A DNA stretch of 64,000 nt from Acidobacteriota bacterium (GCA_028875575.1 JAPPDF010000100.1:32801-96800); one strand, 5' to 3'; shown: positions 43,446 to 52,791, numbered from the stretch's first letter. Program-made: numbers and translations. The notes: generated from the letters alone by a model not told the origin.

Positions 43446-44528
43446 TCAATGCACCCGCTTCAGCAATCGCTGCAAGGCTTCCTTCACCTGTTGGGGGGTA
43501 ATGCTCAGAATACACTGGGGTTTTCCGAATACATGACAGCGGTAGCCGGGGCAGGGATTGCAGTCGAAGGGATTCTGCACGATTTCATGGACGGCTTGCC
43601 AGGGGCGCCACAGGTGTGAATCGGAGGACCCGAAGAGCACCAGCACGGGGACTCCCAGGGCCGCCGCCATGTGAGTGGGCCCGCTGTCGTTTCCCACAAA
43701 CAGACTGGCCTGACCCAAGACTCCGGTCAATTCGGAGATCGTAAGGCCCCATATCGAAGCAGGCCGGTTCCGGCAGAGGCCGGCCACCCTCCTGATCTTG
43801 GGTTTCTCCTCCCGGGTGCCGACCAGCAACGTGGCATATCCGTGCTCCTGCAGGAAGTCTGAGATCTCGGCAAAACCGGAATCCGTCCACTCCTTGGTAT
43901 GGAAGCGGGAGCTGGGCTGAATCACGCACACTGGTCGAGAGGGCTCGAGACCGGCATCCCTAAGACGGGCCTCCAGCACGGACCGGAGGCCCGGGTCCGG
44001 GACGAGGCGAGCCGGAGGATCGGGACCTTTCTGCAGGCCCAGTCGATAGAGCCATTCCAATTGAAATCTGGCCGAGTGCCAACGGACCCCGGGGGGCGGC
44101 GACGGCAACTCCGTGCGAACGTTGTAGCAGAAGGAATTGCGATAGCCCTGCAGGCCGATGCGAAAGCGGGCCCCGCTCAGGCCTGTGAGCCAGGCGCTGG
44201 TGGTGCCTCCGTGCAGGTTGATGCAGCAGTCGAAGCGCATTCGGCGGATCTGCCGCAGCGTCTGCCAGCGAGCCCTGGCGGTGGACCGCTGCTTGGTCCG
44301 GTGGACCTGCAGAGGGAAGACCGATTCCAGATCGGGATTACGATACAGAGCTTCATCGAAGGGTTCTTCCACCAGCGCCGAGAGACGCAGGTCCGGCCTC
44401 CAGGCCTTGAGGGCGGCATAGAGAGGGGTGGACAGAACGGTGTCGCCCAGGGAGCGAAGCCGGATGAACAGAATCCTCGAACCCGGTGAAAGGCTGGTTA
44501 ATAGTCCTGCTGGAGGCGTCATTTCCAC
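43446..44528 (-). CDS. GT9 glycosyltransferase (ADP-heptose transferase-like)
   Basis: The 360-residue protein is a GT9-family transferase as in LPS heptosyltransferases: ILFIRLRSLGDTVLSTPLY at the N-terminus (about residues 19-37), CCINLHGGTTSAWLTG, the C-terminal nucleotide-sugar site TGVLGQASLFVGNDSGPTHM and ALGVPVLVLFG. A Cys-rich tail (CNPCPGYRCHVFG) is also family-like. It would extend lipopolysaccharide or another surface glycan from the cytoplasmic side. No other LPS gene is in the window, so the exact sugar and acceptor are unknown. Confidence 0.9.
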   Translation of the reverse strand: MEMTPPAGLLTSLSPGSRILFIRLRSLGDTVLSTPLYAALKAWRPDLRLSALVEEPFDEALYRNPDLESVFPLQVHRTKQRSTARARWQTLRQIRRMRFDCCINLHGGTTSAWLTGLSGARFRIGLQGYRNSFCYNVRTELPSPPPGVRWHSARFQLEWLYRLGLQKGPDPPARLVPDPGLRSVLEARLRDAGLEPSRPVCVIQPSSRFHTKEWTDSGFAEISDFLQEHGYATLLVGTREEKPKIRRVAGLCRNRPASIWGLTISELTGVLGQASLFVGNDSGPTHMAAALGVPVLVLFGSSDSHLWRPWQAVHEIVQNPFDCNPCPGYRCHVFGKPQCILSITPQQVKEALQRLLKRVH

Positions 44529-44587
44529 AGAGTGGAGGGTGAAGAGCTATTGGGTCAACACGTTAAGCATCATACCTGAAACAAGCG

Positions 44588-44918
44588 AAAAAAGAGTGAT
44601 CCACGAAGGGCCGCCAAACGTGACGATTCTGCCTCATCGGCAGGGCTGTGCCCCAGCGAGCCGGCGTGCGCGCCATTGAGAAGCAAGAGTGATGGGAGAC
44701 GGCCCACCCGGGAGCGCGGGCGTCCCGCCCGCATGCACTCCCGTTGCGTGCCGCTCAGTTTCCCTGCGATGCCGCACGCTGCCACCCTGCCGGCGGGAAC
44801 GGCAGGGGCTCGGCCGAAGCAGAGCCCTGACGCCGTTGCCGGTTGAGCCGGGAGGATGGGATGGGCGAGGCTGTGCCAAGACTTGTGCGGGCGGGACGCC
44901 CGCGTTCCCGGGTGGGGC
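44588..44918. repeat. Dispersed inverted-repeat element, copy 1
   Basis: About 330 bp that begin with an A-run and gatccacgaagggcc. They contain an inner pair of about 33-base inverted repeats (44702-44734 and 44885-44918) differing at one base and one insertion. The whole length aligns by eye with the element at 49526-49863, including the internal cggcagggctg and gccggcgggaacggca. No reading frame is credible inside. It fills most of the 475-bp gap between the GT9 gene and the M20 gene. Confidence 0.8.
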
Positions 44919-45003
44919 TAACCACTATCCACTCTCCACTATCCACTGAAAACGGTGGTAGACTAACCGGACCCATCGGGATTCCCTGAAACAGGAGGAC
45001 GGA

Positions 45004-46335
45004 GTGGCAACCAAGGCCGAAAAGCGCATGGTTCTGGACGTCATTGACGGCATGCAGGAGGAAATCGTGACAGCCGTCAGTGAGCTGGTTCAGATTCGCA
45101 GCATCAATCCGGGTTACCCCGGGACCGATTACGAGGCCGAAGTCGGGGGCGAAACCCAAGCCAACCAGTACCTGGCCGGACACTACCAACAGCTCGGAGT
45201 GGAAGTCGACCTTTGGGAGGTCGAGCCGAAACGGGCCAATCTGGCCGGTGTCTGGAAGGGAACCGGCGGGGGCAAGTCGCTGCTCTTCAATGGACATATC
45301 GATACGGTTCCCACCGGCCTGCCCGAGACCTGGAAGTCCGGAGATCCCCTGAGCGGCAAGGTCGAGGGAGGGCGGATCTACGGCCGGGGATCCTGCGACA
45401 TGAAGGGTCCTCTGGTCTCTCAGATGATGGCGATCAAGGCGATCCAGTCGGCGGGGCTCGAGCTCAAGGGGGAACTGACTCTCTCCGCCACTGCGGGCGA
45501 GGAGAATATGGACAGCGCCACCATCGGAGCCGGCGATCTGCCCAAGCGGGGCTATCGGGCCGACGCCGCCGTGGTCTCGGAACCCTCGGCGCCACCGTAC
45601 CCCCTGGCAGTGGTGCCGGTCTCACCCGGCTTGTGGTGGGTCAGTGTGACCGTCGAGGGGAAGGCCAGCCATGCCTCCACCCGCGGAGAGACCTTTCGGG
45701 CCGGCGGCCTGGGAGCCGAGGTGGCTGTCAATGCCATCGACAAGGGCGTTTACCTGGTCAACATGATCCGCAAGCTGGAGGACGAGTGGGGACTGACCAA
45801 GAAACATCCACTCTTCAAGCCCGGCCACTTCACCATGCTGCCGGGCGTCATCACGGGTGCCCCTCACGGCGTTCAGGTACCCTTCTTCATATCGGATTTC
45901 TGCACGATCGAGTATTGCCTGTGGTATCACCCCGAGGATTCTCCCGAGGCGGTCCGGCAGGAGTTCGAGGAATATCTCAGCCATGCCTGCCAGTTGGACG
46001 AATGGCTCCGGCTCCATCCGCCCAAAGTGGAATGGAAGGTCAACTGGCCGGCCTATTCGGTGGATCCCGACCATGCGATCTGCCAGGCCATGGCCGCTGC
46101 CCACGGGGAAGCCGCGCAGGGATCACGATTCGACGTGCCGGCCCGGTTCGCCGGTTTCTACGCGGTGTGCGACGCCGCCTTTCTCAACCGGCAGGAGATT
46201 CCAAGCATTGTCTACGGGCCCGGCAGCATCCTGGTCGCACACGCTGCCGACGAGTATGTCGAGATCGACGAGCTCATGGTGGCCACCAAGGCCTATGCCT
46301 TGCTGGCCATGGATTGGTGTGAAGTGAGTGCGTAG
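45004..46335 (+). CDS. M20-family metallo-hydrolase (ArgE/DapE-type)
   Basis: The 443-residue cytoplasmic enzyme has the two-zinc site: LFNGHIDTVPTG (about residue 100), YGRGSCDMKGP with the bridging Asp, TAGEENMDSAT carrying the catalytic Glu, VVSEPSAPPYP, and a late His in SILVAHAADEYVEIDEL. The insertion ASHASTRGETFRAGG is the usual dimerisation domain. It is the acetylornithine-deacetylase/DapE type, longer than ArgE. The GTG start at 45004 has an AGGAGG site 5-6 bp upstream. It begins an operon with two GcvP-like genes (53 bp and 34 bp gaps). That suggests it delivers a free amino acid from an N-acyl or peptide-like substrate to them; this link is inference. Confidence 0.88.
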   Translation: MATKAEKRMVLDVIDGMQEEIVTAVSELVQIRSINPGYPGTDYEAEVGGETQANQYLAGHYQQLGVEVDLWEVEPKRANLAGVWKGTGGGKSLLFNGHIDTVPTGLPETWKSGDPLSGKVEGGRIYGRGSCDMKGPLVSQMMAIKAIQSAGLELKGELTLSATAGEENMDSATIGAGDLPKRGYRADAAVVSEPSAPPYPLAVVPVSPGLWWVSVTVEGKASHASTRGETFRAGGLGAEVAVNAIDKGVYLVNMIRKLEDEWGLTKKHPLFKPGHFTMLPGVITGAPHGVQVPFFISDFCTIEYCLWYHPEDSPEAVRQEFEEYLSHACQLDEWLRLHPPKVEWKVNWPAYSVDPDHAICQAMAAAHGEAAQGSRFDVPARFAGFYAVCDAAFLNRQEIPSIVYGPGSILVAHAADEYVEIDELMVATKAYALLAMDWCEVSA

Positions 46336-46388
46336 AACTGCCGGCGCTGTCCGGAATCTTGCGGTCAGCCCGGTCCAAGGGAGCGCCA

Positions 46389-47798
46389 ATGAGCAACGAC
46401 CCCGTTGTTTACCCCTATATTCCCAACTCGGTCCCTGAGATCAAGGCGCGGATGCTGGAGGAGATCGGCGCCGGCAGTATCGAGGAGCTGTACGCCGAGA
46501 TCCCGAGCCATTTGCGGTTCAAGGGCCCCCTGAACCTGCCTGAACCCATACTGGACGAAGCTTCCATCAAGAGGCACGTGGAGCAGTTGCTGCGGAAAAA
46601 CCGGAACTGTTCGGAGTACCTCAGTTTCCTGGGAGCCGGCTGTGCTCAGCACTACGTTCCGGCGGTGTGCGATGAGATCAACAACCGCGCCGAGTTCCTC
46701 ACGGCTTACGTGGGGGAGTCCTATGCCGATCACGGCAAGTGGCAGGCGTTCTTCGAGTACGCCAGCCTGATGGGAGACCTGCTGGAGATGGATGTCCTGA
46801 GCTGTCCCCTCTATGACGGACCTCAGGCAGCCGCCACCTCTCTGCGCATGGCCTCCCGCATCACCGGGCGCCCTCGGGTCCTGCTGCCCAGATCCATGGG
46901 CGAAGAGACCCTGTCCATCATCAGGAACTATCTCAAGGGGGGCGGGGACTCCGCGCTCGAAGTGAGTCTCATCCAGTTGGACCCGGCGACCGGCCTGGTG
47001 GATATCCGCGACCTGAGATCCAAGCTGTCGGACCACACGGCGGCGGTGGCGATCGAAAATCCCGGATACCTGGGTGTGATCGAGACCCGGGCCGAGGAGA
47101 TCGGCCGCATGGTCAAAGCCCACGGCGCCGAATTGGTGGTCTACACCGATCCCATCTCCCTGGGCGTGATGGCCCCTCCCGCAAACTACGGCGCCACCTT
47201 CGCCTGCGGAGATTTTCATCCCCTGGGCATGCATCTGCTCTGCGGCGGTGGGCAGGGAGGCTTCATCGCCACCCATGACGACATGAGATATGTCGCCGAA
47301 TTCAAGGACCTGATGTTCGGTCTTACCGAAACCGTTCGCGAAGGGGAGTATGGCTTTGGCGAGGTGCTATTCGAGAGGACCTCCTACGGTTCCCGCGAAA
47401 AGGGCAAGGAGTATACCGGCACCACCACCGGGTTGTGGGCCATCACGGCGGGAGTCTATCTGGCTCTGTTGGGTCCCAGGGGGATGCAGGAGCTGGGTCA
47501 GGTCATCATGCAGAGGGCCCAGTATGCCGCCAAGCGCATCGCGGGGATCCAAGGCGTCAAGGTGCTCTTTCCCACACCCTTCTTCAAGGAATTCGTCGTG
47601 AGTTTTGGAGACACCGGGCAAAGCGTGGAGCAGGTCAACAAGTCCCTGCTGGAGCACCGGATCCTTGGCGGCAGGGACCTCTCCGGGGAATTCCCGGAAT
47701 TGGGGCAAAGCGCTCTCTACTGCGTCACCGAAATCATGACCAAGGAGGACATCGACCGGCTGGTCACGGCCCTGGAGGCTGTTGCAGGGCAAGGCTGA
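46389..47798 (+). CDS. Divergent GcvPA-like PLP-fold subunit (not typical glycine dehydrogenase)
   Basis: The 469-residue protein aligns end to end with glycine decarboxylase subunit 1: SIEELYAEIPSHLRF, FLGAGCAQHYVPAV (80-93), LYDGPQAAA (141-149), a final GVKVLFPTPFFKEFVV. Signature parts of true GcvPA are changed. The YTPYQPEVSQG segment is AYVGESYADHGK (106-117), the glycine-rich GDGQSLG loop is CGDFHPLGMHLLCGGGQGG, and the REQHIRREKATSNICT segment is RTSYGSREKGKEYTGTTT (330-347). In two-subunit P proteins this subunit has no PLP lysine, and none is expected here. It is probably a partner for the next gene but with a different substrate or reaction. Glycine cleavage should not be assumed. 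Confidence 0.85.
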   Translation: MSNDPVVYPYIPNSVPEIKARMLEEIGAGSIEELYAEIPSHLRFKGPLNLPEPILDEASIKRHVEQLLRKNRNCSEYLSFLGAGCAQHYVPAVCDEINNRAEFLTAYVGESYADHGKWQAFFEYASLMGDLLEMDVLSCPLYDGPQAAATSLRMASRITGRPRVLLPRSMGEETLSIIRNYLKGGGDSALEVSLIQLDPATGLVDIRDLRSKLSDHTAAVAIENPGYLGVIETRAEEIGRMVKAHGAELVVYTDPISLGVMAPPANYGATFACGDFHPLGMHLLCGGGQGGFIATHDDMRYVAEFKDLMFGLTETVREGEYGFGEVLFERTSYGSREKGKEYTGTTTGLWAITAGVYLALLGPRGMQELGQVIMQRAQYAAKRIAGIQGVKVLFPTPFFKEFVVSFGDTGQSVEQVNKSLLEHRILGGRDLSGEFPELGQSALYCVTEIMTKEDIDRLVTALEAVAGQG

Positions 47799-47832
47799 GC
47801 ATCACCGACCGGTTGTCCCGGGAGACGATTCA

Positions 47833-49410
47833 ATGGGCAGGAACCAATCGACGCTGTTGCGCAAGTTCCATCAGGCGAGGTGGGATGAGGAGATCATCTG
47901 CGAGATGAGCGTCCCGGGCGAGCGCGGAATCCTCGTCCCCAGGGTTGAACGGGAAATAGAGGCCGAGATCGGAGACGGGGTTTCCAGGATCCCGGCAAAC
48001 CTCAGGAGAGAAAAGCCGGCCGCACTGCCCGAAGTCAGCCAGGTTCGCACCCTGCGACACTTCCTGCGACTTTCCCAGGAGACCATGGGCGCGGACATGA
48101 CCGTCGATGCCAGCGAGGGGACCTGTACCATGAAGTACAGCCCCAAGGTTCACGAACAACTGGTGGGGAACCCGGGCCTCAGGGATATTCATCCCCTTCA
48201 GGACGAGGACACCATGCAGGGCATTCTGGAGGTTTACTTCCGGTTGGAAGAGTTCCTCAAGGAGATATCGGGTCTGGACCATTTCAGTTTCCAACCGGGC
48301 GGCGGCGCCCAGGGTGTCTACGCCAATGCCTGCATGGTTCGGGCCTGGCACGAGGCCAGGGGGGATGAGAAGAGATCGGAGATTATTACCACGTTGTTCT
48401 CTCACCCCTGCGACGCCGCCAGTCCGGCCACCGCCGGATACAAGGTGATCACCCTCATGCCCGACCAACGCGGATATCCCGACCTGGAAGCCATGAAGGC
48501 GGCTCTGTCCGAGCGTACGGCCGGGATTTTCGTTACCAACCCGGAGGACACCGGAATTTACAACCCCAGGATCGATGAATACGTCAAGGCGGCCCACCGG
48601 GTGGGAGCCCTCTGCGCCTACGACCAGGCCAACGCCAACGGAATCCTGGGCATTACCCGAGCCAGGGAAGCCGGGTTCGATCTCTGCCACTTCAATATCC
48701 ACAAGACCTTTTCCTCTCCCCACGCCTGCATGGGACATTCCACCGGGGCCGTCGGAGTGGTCGGGGAATTGGGTCGGTTTCTGCCGGTCCCCCGGGTGAC
48801 ATTCGACGGAACCGGATACCATCTGGAATACGATCGGCCCGACAGTATCGGCAGGGTGCGCTGCTTTTTCGGAAACGCGCCCACGATTCTGCGGGCCTAC
48901 GCCTGGATCATGCAGCACGGCGCCGACGGGTTGCGGGAAGTCGCCGAGTGCTCGGTGCTCAACAACAACTACCTGCTCAAGAAGCTGAGTGAAATTCCGG
49001 GGGTGGTCATTCAGTATGCTCAGGGAAAACGCCGGCTGGAGCAGGTTCGCTACTCCTGGGACAAGCTGAAGCAGGACACCGGCGTCGGCACCGAAGACGT
49101 GATGCGAAGAATGGCCGACTTCGGTCTGCAGCACTACTGGATGAGCCATCCTCCCTGGATCGTGCCGGAGCCGTTTACCCTGGAACCCTGCGAGTCCTAT
49201 TCCAAGGACGATCTCGACGAGTACATCGCCGTACTGCGGCAGATTTCCCGGGAGGCCTACCAGGATCCCCAATTCGTCAAGAACGCTCCCCACAACTCCG
49301 TAGTCCACAAAGTTCCCTCGCCCGGCATCGACGAACCCGAGAGAATCGCCGTCACCTGGCGCCAGTACCAGAGGAAAAAGCGCACCGCTACCGCCGACCC
49401 CCAGGTGTAA
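47833..49410 (+). CDS. Divergent GcvPB-like PLP enzyme subunit (not typical glycine dehydrogenase)
   Basis: The 525-residue protein is GcvPB-like and keeps the PLP lysine (Lys 291 in NIHKTFSSPH) and GTCTMKYSP (96-104). Other conserved places of glycine decarboxylase differ. The AHGTNPASA box is SHPCDAASPATA (190-201), YYDGANLNAI is AYDQANANGI (262-271), and the glycine-rich HGGGGPGSGP after the lysine is HACMGHSTGAV. These positions line the cofactor and the lipoyl arm in P proteins. With the subunit-1 relative just upstream it should form a PLP enzyme of unknown reaction. The ATG at 47833 is chosen as the one just before the family's first helix. No gcvT or gcvH is nearby. Confidence 0.86.
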   Translation: MGRNQSTLLRKFHQARWDEEIICEMSVPGERGILVPRVEREIEAEIGDGVSRIPANLRREKPAALPEVSQVRTLRHFLRLSQETMGADMTVDASEGTCTMKYSPKVHEQLVGNPGLRDIHPLQDEDTMQGILEVYFRLEEFLKEISGLDHFSFQPGGGAQGVYANACMVRAWHEARGDEKRSEIITTLFSHPCDAASPATAGYKVITLMPDQRGYPDLEAMKAALSERTAGIFVTNPEDTGIYNPRIDEYVKAAHRVGALCAYDQANANGILGITRAREAGFDLCHFNIHKTFSSPHACMGHSTGAVGVVGELGRFLPVPRVTFDGTGYHLEYDRPDSIGRVRCFFGNAPTILRAYAWIMQHGADGLREVAECSVLNNNYLLKKLSEIPGVVIQYAQGKRRLEQVRYSWDKLKQDTGVGTEDVMRRMADFGLQHYWMSHPPWIVPEPFTLEPCESYSKDDLDEYIAVLRQISREAYQDPQFVKNAPHNSVVHKVPSPGIDEPERIAVTWRQYQRKKRTATADPQV

Positions 49411-49525
49411 TCGGCGGTTCAGGATGTTTGCAAACCCCTCGCAATTCTCAATGCGATCAGGGGCACCCGAGCCTGTGCGTTCCAGGCGCAAACCAGGTCG
49501 GCACAGCAGATAACTGACCTGGACC

Positions 49526-49863
49526 AAAAAAAGGGATCCGCGAGGAGCTACCAAGGACCACGAAGCGAGATGTCTCTGCCGCATGGGCAGGGCTGCGGCC
49601 CGGCAAGCCAGCGCGTGCCCCCTCGAGGAGCAGGAGTGATGGGAGGAGGCCCACCCGGGAGCGCGGGCGTCCCGCCCGCATGCACTCCCGTTGCCTGCCA
49701 CTCAGTTTCTCTGCAAGGGGCACCCGTCTACCCTGCCGGCGGGAACGGCATGGGCTGGGCCGAAGCAGAGTCCCGGCGCCGTTGCCGGTCGACCCGAGTG
49801 GAGCCGGAAGTCGAGGCTGTGCCAGGACTTGTGCGGGCGGGACGCCCGCGCTCCCGGGTGGGC
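49526..49863. repeat. Dispersed inverted-repeat element, copy 2
   Basis: About 340 bp parallel to copy 1. It begins with an A-run and ggatccgcgagg and contains ccacgaag. Its inner inverted repeats (49649-49681 and 49831-49863) match at 32 of 33 positions. It ends at the ggtgggc of the right arm. The two copies bracket the M20/GcvP-like operon. The rest of the 677-bp gap (to 50087) is an A/T-rich stretch with no gene I can support. Confidence 0.8.
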
Positions 49864-50087
49864 TTCATTCCGTGACGTCGTCGCAGTTAAGGTGGTCCAT
49901 CAGATTGTGTTTCAATTCGTGGTGCGTCTCCAACACCATCGGCAGTCGCTTCCTCGTGTGAGCTGACCGGCAGGGCAGGGACGGAACTTATATGTAAACC
50001 ATTACTATTCAGCATTTAGGACGTTGATTTATAGATAGGTTGTATGAGTTTTTTAGAGGTGGTAAGAGCCATGTGCGGTGATCGCCG

Positions 50088-51206
50088 ATGAAGAGCGTGG
50101 GCCTGATTGTCAATCCCGTCGCCGGGATGGGAGGCAAGGTGGGGCTCAAGGGCAGCGATGGCCCTGAAGTCCTGCGCCTGGCCCGAGAGCTGGGCGCGAC
50201 TCCTGAATCTCCACAGCGGGGCGGCCAGGCGCTGGCCGCCCTTTCCGAATCGAGGGATGCGCTGCAATGGATCACCTGTCCGGGGGAAATGGGAGAGGAC
50301 ATCTGTCGTCGTGCCGGACTCGATCCCCTGATCCTGAGTTCCACACAGGGACGGGAAACCACCTGGGAAGACACGGAACGGGCCGCCGGGCAGTTGTTGG
50401 ACAGAGAGGTGGACCTGCTGCTGTTCGCGGGTGGGGACGGCACCGCCCGGAATGTCTGCAGGGCCGTTGGCAGCCGCCTGGTGGCCCTGGGAATTCCAGC
50501 CGGAGTCAAGATCCATTCGGCGGTCTACGCCGTCACACCCAGGGACGCCGGGGAAGTGGCCCGCCGGTTTCTGGAGGGCGGGTTGAGGCGTGTTCGAGAG
50601 GGTGAGGTCATGGACATTGACGAGGAGTCCTATCGTCATGGCGTTGTCGAAGCCAGGCTCTACGGCTATCTGCGGGTCCCCGTGGAAGACCGCTATGTCC
50701 AAAGGATGAAGGCGGGAGGAGCGGTGTCGGAGGCTCAGGAGCTGGCCGGGATGGCGGAGGAGGTCGTCGGTTGCATGCAGGAATCGGAGGTTTTTGTGAT
50801 CGGACCCGGGACGACCACTCGAGCCATAACGGAGAGACTGGGCCTGCCCGGCACGCTGCTGGGGGTGGACGTCGTCTGCAACCGCCGCCTGGTGGCCCGG
50901 GATGTCTCCGAGCGGCGGCTGCTGGAGCTGACCGCGGGGCGTCGGGTCAGAATCGTGATTACCGTCATAGGAGGGCAAGGCTATATTCTGGGGCGGGGAA
51001 ATCAGCAAATCGGTCCGACCCTGCTCAGGCAGGTGGGCAGGCAAGGCCTGTTGGTGGTTGCTACCAAGGAGAAGCTGGCTTCCCTGGGGGGGAGACCGCT
51101 ATTGGTTGACACCGGTGACGAAGCTCTGAATCGGGAGTTGAGCGGTTACCTCCGCGTCACCACGGGATATGAGGACTACGTCATCTACAAGGTAGGCCAT
51201 GGATAG
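50088..51206 (+). CDS. ATP-NAD kinase family protein (AcoX-like)
   Basis: The 372-residue protein has the NAD-kinase fold markers: VNPVAGMGGKVGLKGSDG at the N-terminus (about residues 8-25), LLLFAGGDGTARNV with the GGDGT nucleotide site, and PAGVKIHSAVYAVTPRDAG. The middle FVIGPGTTTRAI is typical of the AcoX-like group (COG3199). True NAD kinases are about 280-300 aa and this group is longer. Its substrate is not certain; NAD or another nucleotide/diacylglycerol-like ligand is possible. It lies 677 bp downstream of the GcvP-like operon, with a repeat between, and 197 bp before rimO. Confidence 0.82.
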   Translation: MKSVGLIVNPVAGMGGKVGLKGSDGPEVLRLARELGATPESPQRGGQALAALSESRDALQWITCPGEMGEDICRRAGLDPLILSSTQGRETTWEDTERAAGQLLDREVDLLLFAGGDGTARNVCRAVGSRLVALGIPAGVKIHSAVYAVTPRDAGEVARRFLEGGLRRVREGEVMDIDEESYRHGVVEARLYGYLRVPVEDRYVQRMKAGGAVSEAQELAGMAEEVVGCMQESEVFVIGPGTTTRAITERLGLPGTLLGVDVVCNRRLVARDVSERRLLELTAGRRVRIVITVIGGQGYILGRGNQQIGPTLLRQVGRQGLLVVATKEKLASLGGRPLLVDTGDEALNRELSGYLRVTTGYEDYVIYKVGHG

Positions 51207-51403
51207 TCCGTCGATAACCCACCGGCCCATGGAGAGTCGGTGGGCGGAGGCCCCTTGCCGATTTGGCGGTAAGTGCTAGAATGGCAGGCGGCTTCGGGAT
51301 CACCGCGGCCCATGCAGGGTCCCCGGGCCGCCTCACGGAATCTGTCGGCTCCCGGCAGTCTCGGCCGGGTCATTCCCGCCAAACTCGTTCCCAGAGTTCT
51401 ACG

Positions 51404-52726
51404 ATGAAGAAGATAGGCCTGGTTAGCCTGGGCTGCGAAAAAAACCTGGTCGACAGCGAGATCATGCTGGGGCTGCTGCGCCGAAGAGGGTACGAGATCA
51501 CGGCCCAGGCCGAACGGGCGGACGTGATCGTAGTCAACACTTGCGGCTTCATCGACAAGGCCAAGCAGGAGAGCGTGGACACCATCCTGGAGATGGCGGA
51601 ATTCAAGAACAGCGGCCAGTGTTCGCGCCTGGTGGTTACCGGCTGCCTGGTGGAACGCTACAGGGAGGAGATCCAAACGGAGATTCCCGAGGTGGACGCA
51701 GTTCTGGGAACGACCCAGTTGGAGTCCATTATCGACCTCTGCGAAGGACGAATCCCGCCCACAATCGATAACCGGTACTACCTGTACGACGAAAACACGC
51801 CCCGGCTGCTGACGACTCCCGGCTATACGGCCTACATCAAAGTCGCCGAGGGTTGTGATCGCCCCTGTTCCTTTTGCGTCATCCCCAGAATTCGCGGAGC
51901 CCATCGCAGCCGCCCGATGGCTTCCATCCTGAAGGAAGCCCGATTTCTGGCTGACGGCGGGGTCAAGGAGATCGTGCTGATCTCTCAGGAGACTACCCAT
52001 TACGGGATCGACCTGGGTATGAAGCAGGGGCTGTCCCGGCTGCTGAGGGAACTGACCAAGGTGGAAGGGATCCACTGGATTCGCTTCCTTTACGCGTTCC
52101 CCTCGCAGCTCGGAGAGGATGTGCTGGCGGCCATGCGGGAGGAGGAAAAGATCTGCCGGTACCTGGACATGCCGCTCCAGCACGCCAGCGAGAGGGTTTT
52201 GAGATCGATGAAGCGGGGGGGCAACAGTTCCAGCCTGTCCCGGCTCCTGGATCGGGTTCGGGAAAGGGTTCCGGGAATTACCTTGCGGACCTCCATGATC
52301 GTGGGTTACCCCGGTGAGACCGAAGAGGAATTTGCCGAGTTGTGCCGCTTCGTGGAGACGATCCAGTTCGATCGACTGGGTGCTTTCACCTATTCGGACG
52401 AGGAAGAGGCCGGCAGCTATCACCTGGATGGAAAGGTGCCGCCGGCACTGATCGAAAAACGCCGCAGGCGGTTGATGGGAATCCAGGCCAAGATCTCCCG
52501 GCGGAAGAACCGGAGCATGGTGGGGAAGCGTCAACCCGTGCTCGTCGAAGGGAAGTCGGCCGAGAGCGACCTCCTCTGGCAAGGCCGGCTGGAGTCTCAA
52601 GCCCCCAGAATCGATGGCGTGGTTTTGATCAATGACCTGGAGGCTGCACCGCCCGATTCGGGAGAGTTTGGCAACGTTGAAATTACCCAGGCCATGAACT
52701 ATGATCTGGTGGGCCGATTGGTATAA
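51404..52726 (+). CDS. rimO: Ribosomal protein S12 methylthiotransferase RimO
   Basis: RimO adds a methylthio group to an Asp of ribosomal protein S12 using SAM. The 440-residue protein has the N-terminal MTTase Cys set (SLGCEKNLVDSE at residue 11, NTCGFID, VTGCLVERY), the radical-SAM cluster CDRPCSFCVIP and a C-terminal TRAM-like domain (VGKRQPVLVEG to MNYDLVGRLV). The LGCEKN start is the RimO rather than MiaB form. The ATG at 51404 fits the family; a frame reaching to 51263 is not typical. Confidence 0.95.
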   Translation: MKKIGLVSLGCEKNLVDSEIMLGLLRRRGYEITAQAERADVIVVNTCGFIDKAKQESVDTILEMAEFKNSGQCSRLVVTGCLVERYREEIQTEIPEVDAVLGTTQLESIIDLCEGRIPPTIDNRYYLYDENTPRLLTTPGYTAYIKVAEGCDRPCSFCVIPRIRGAHRSRPMASILKEARFLADGGVKEIVLISQETTHYGIDLGMKQGLSRLLRELTKVEGIHWIRFLYAFPSQLGEDVLAAMREEEKICRYLDMPLQHASERVLRSMKRGGNSSSLSRLLDRVRERVPGITLRTSMIVGYPGETEEEFAELCRFVETIQFDRLGAFTYSDEEEAGSYHLDGKVPPALIEKRRRRLMGIQAKISRRKNRSMVGKRQPVLVEGKSAESDLLWQGRLESQAPRIDGVVLINDLEAAPPDSGEFGNVEITQAMNYDLVGRLV

Positions 52727-52791
52727 CTCGTGGTGCATTGCCAGTGTCGGGCACGGGCGGGTGCTCCCTTTTGCCTCGGGAGGTGTGCGCG

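Noticed and set aside
46336-46388. Glycine riboswitch ahead of the GcvPA-like gene
   Set aside because: I looked for paired glycine-aptamer cores in the 53-bp gap and before the M20 gene and found none; the gap is also too short.
45004-49410. Plain annotation of a glycine cleavage system
   Set aside because: No gcvT or gcvH is present and signature motifs of both P subunits are changed, so a canonical role is not supported.
47830-49701. 623-codon open frame on the minus strand opposite the GcvPB-like gene
   Set aside because: It is antisense to a protein with the PLP lysine and clear GcvPB alignment, and its product shows no domain.
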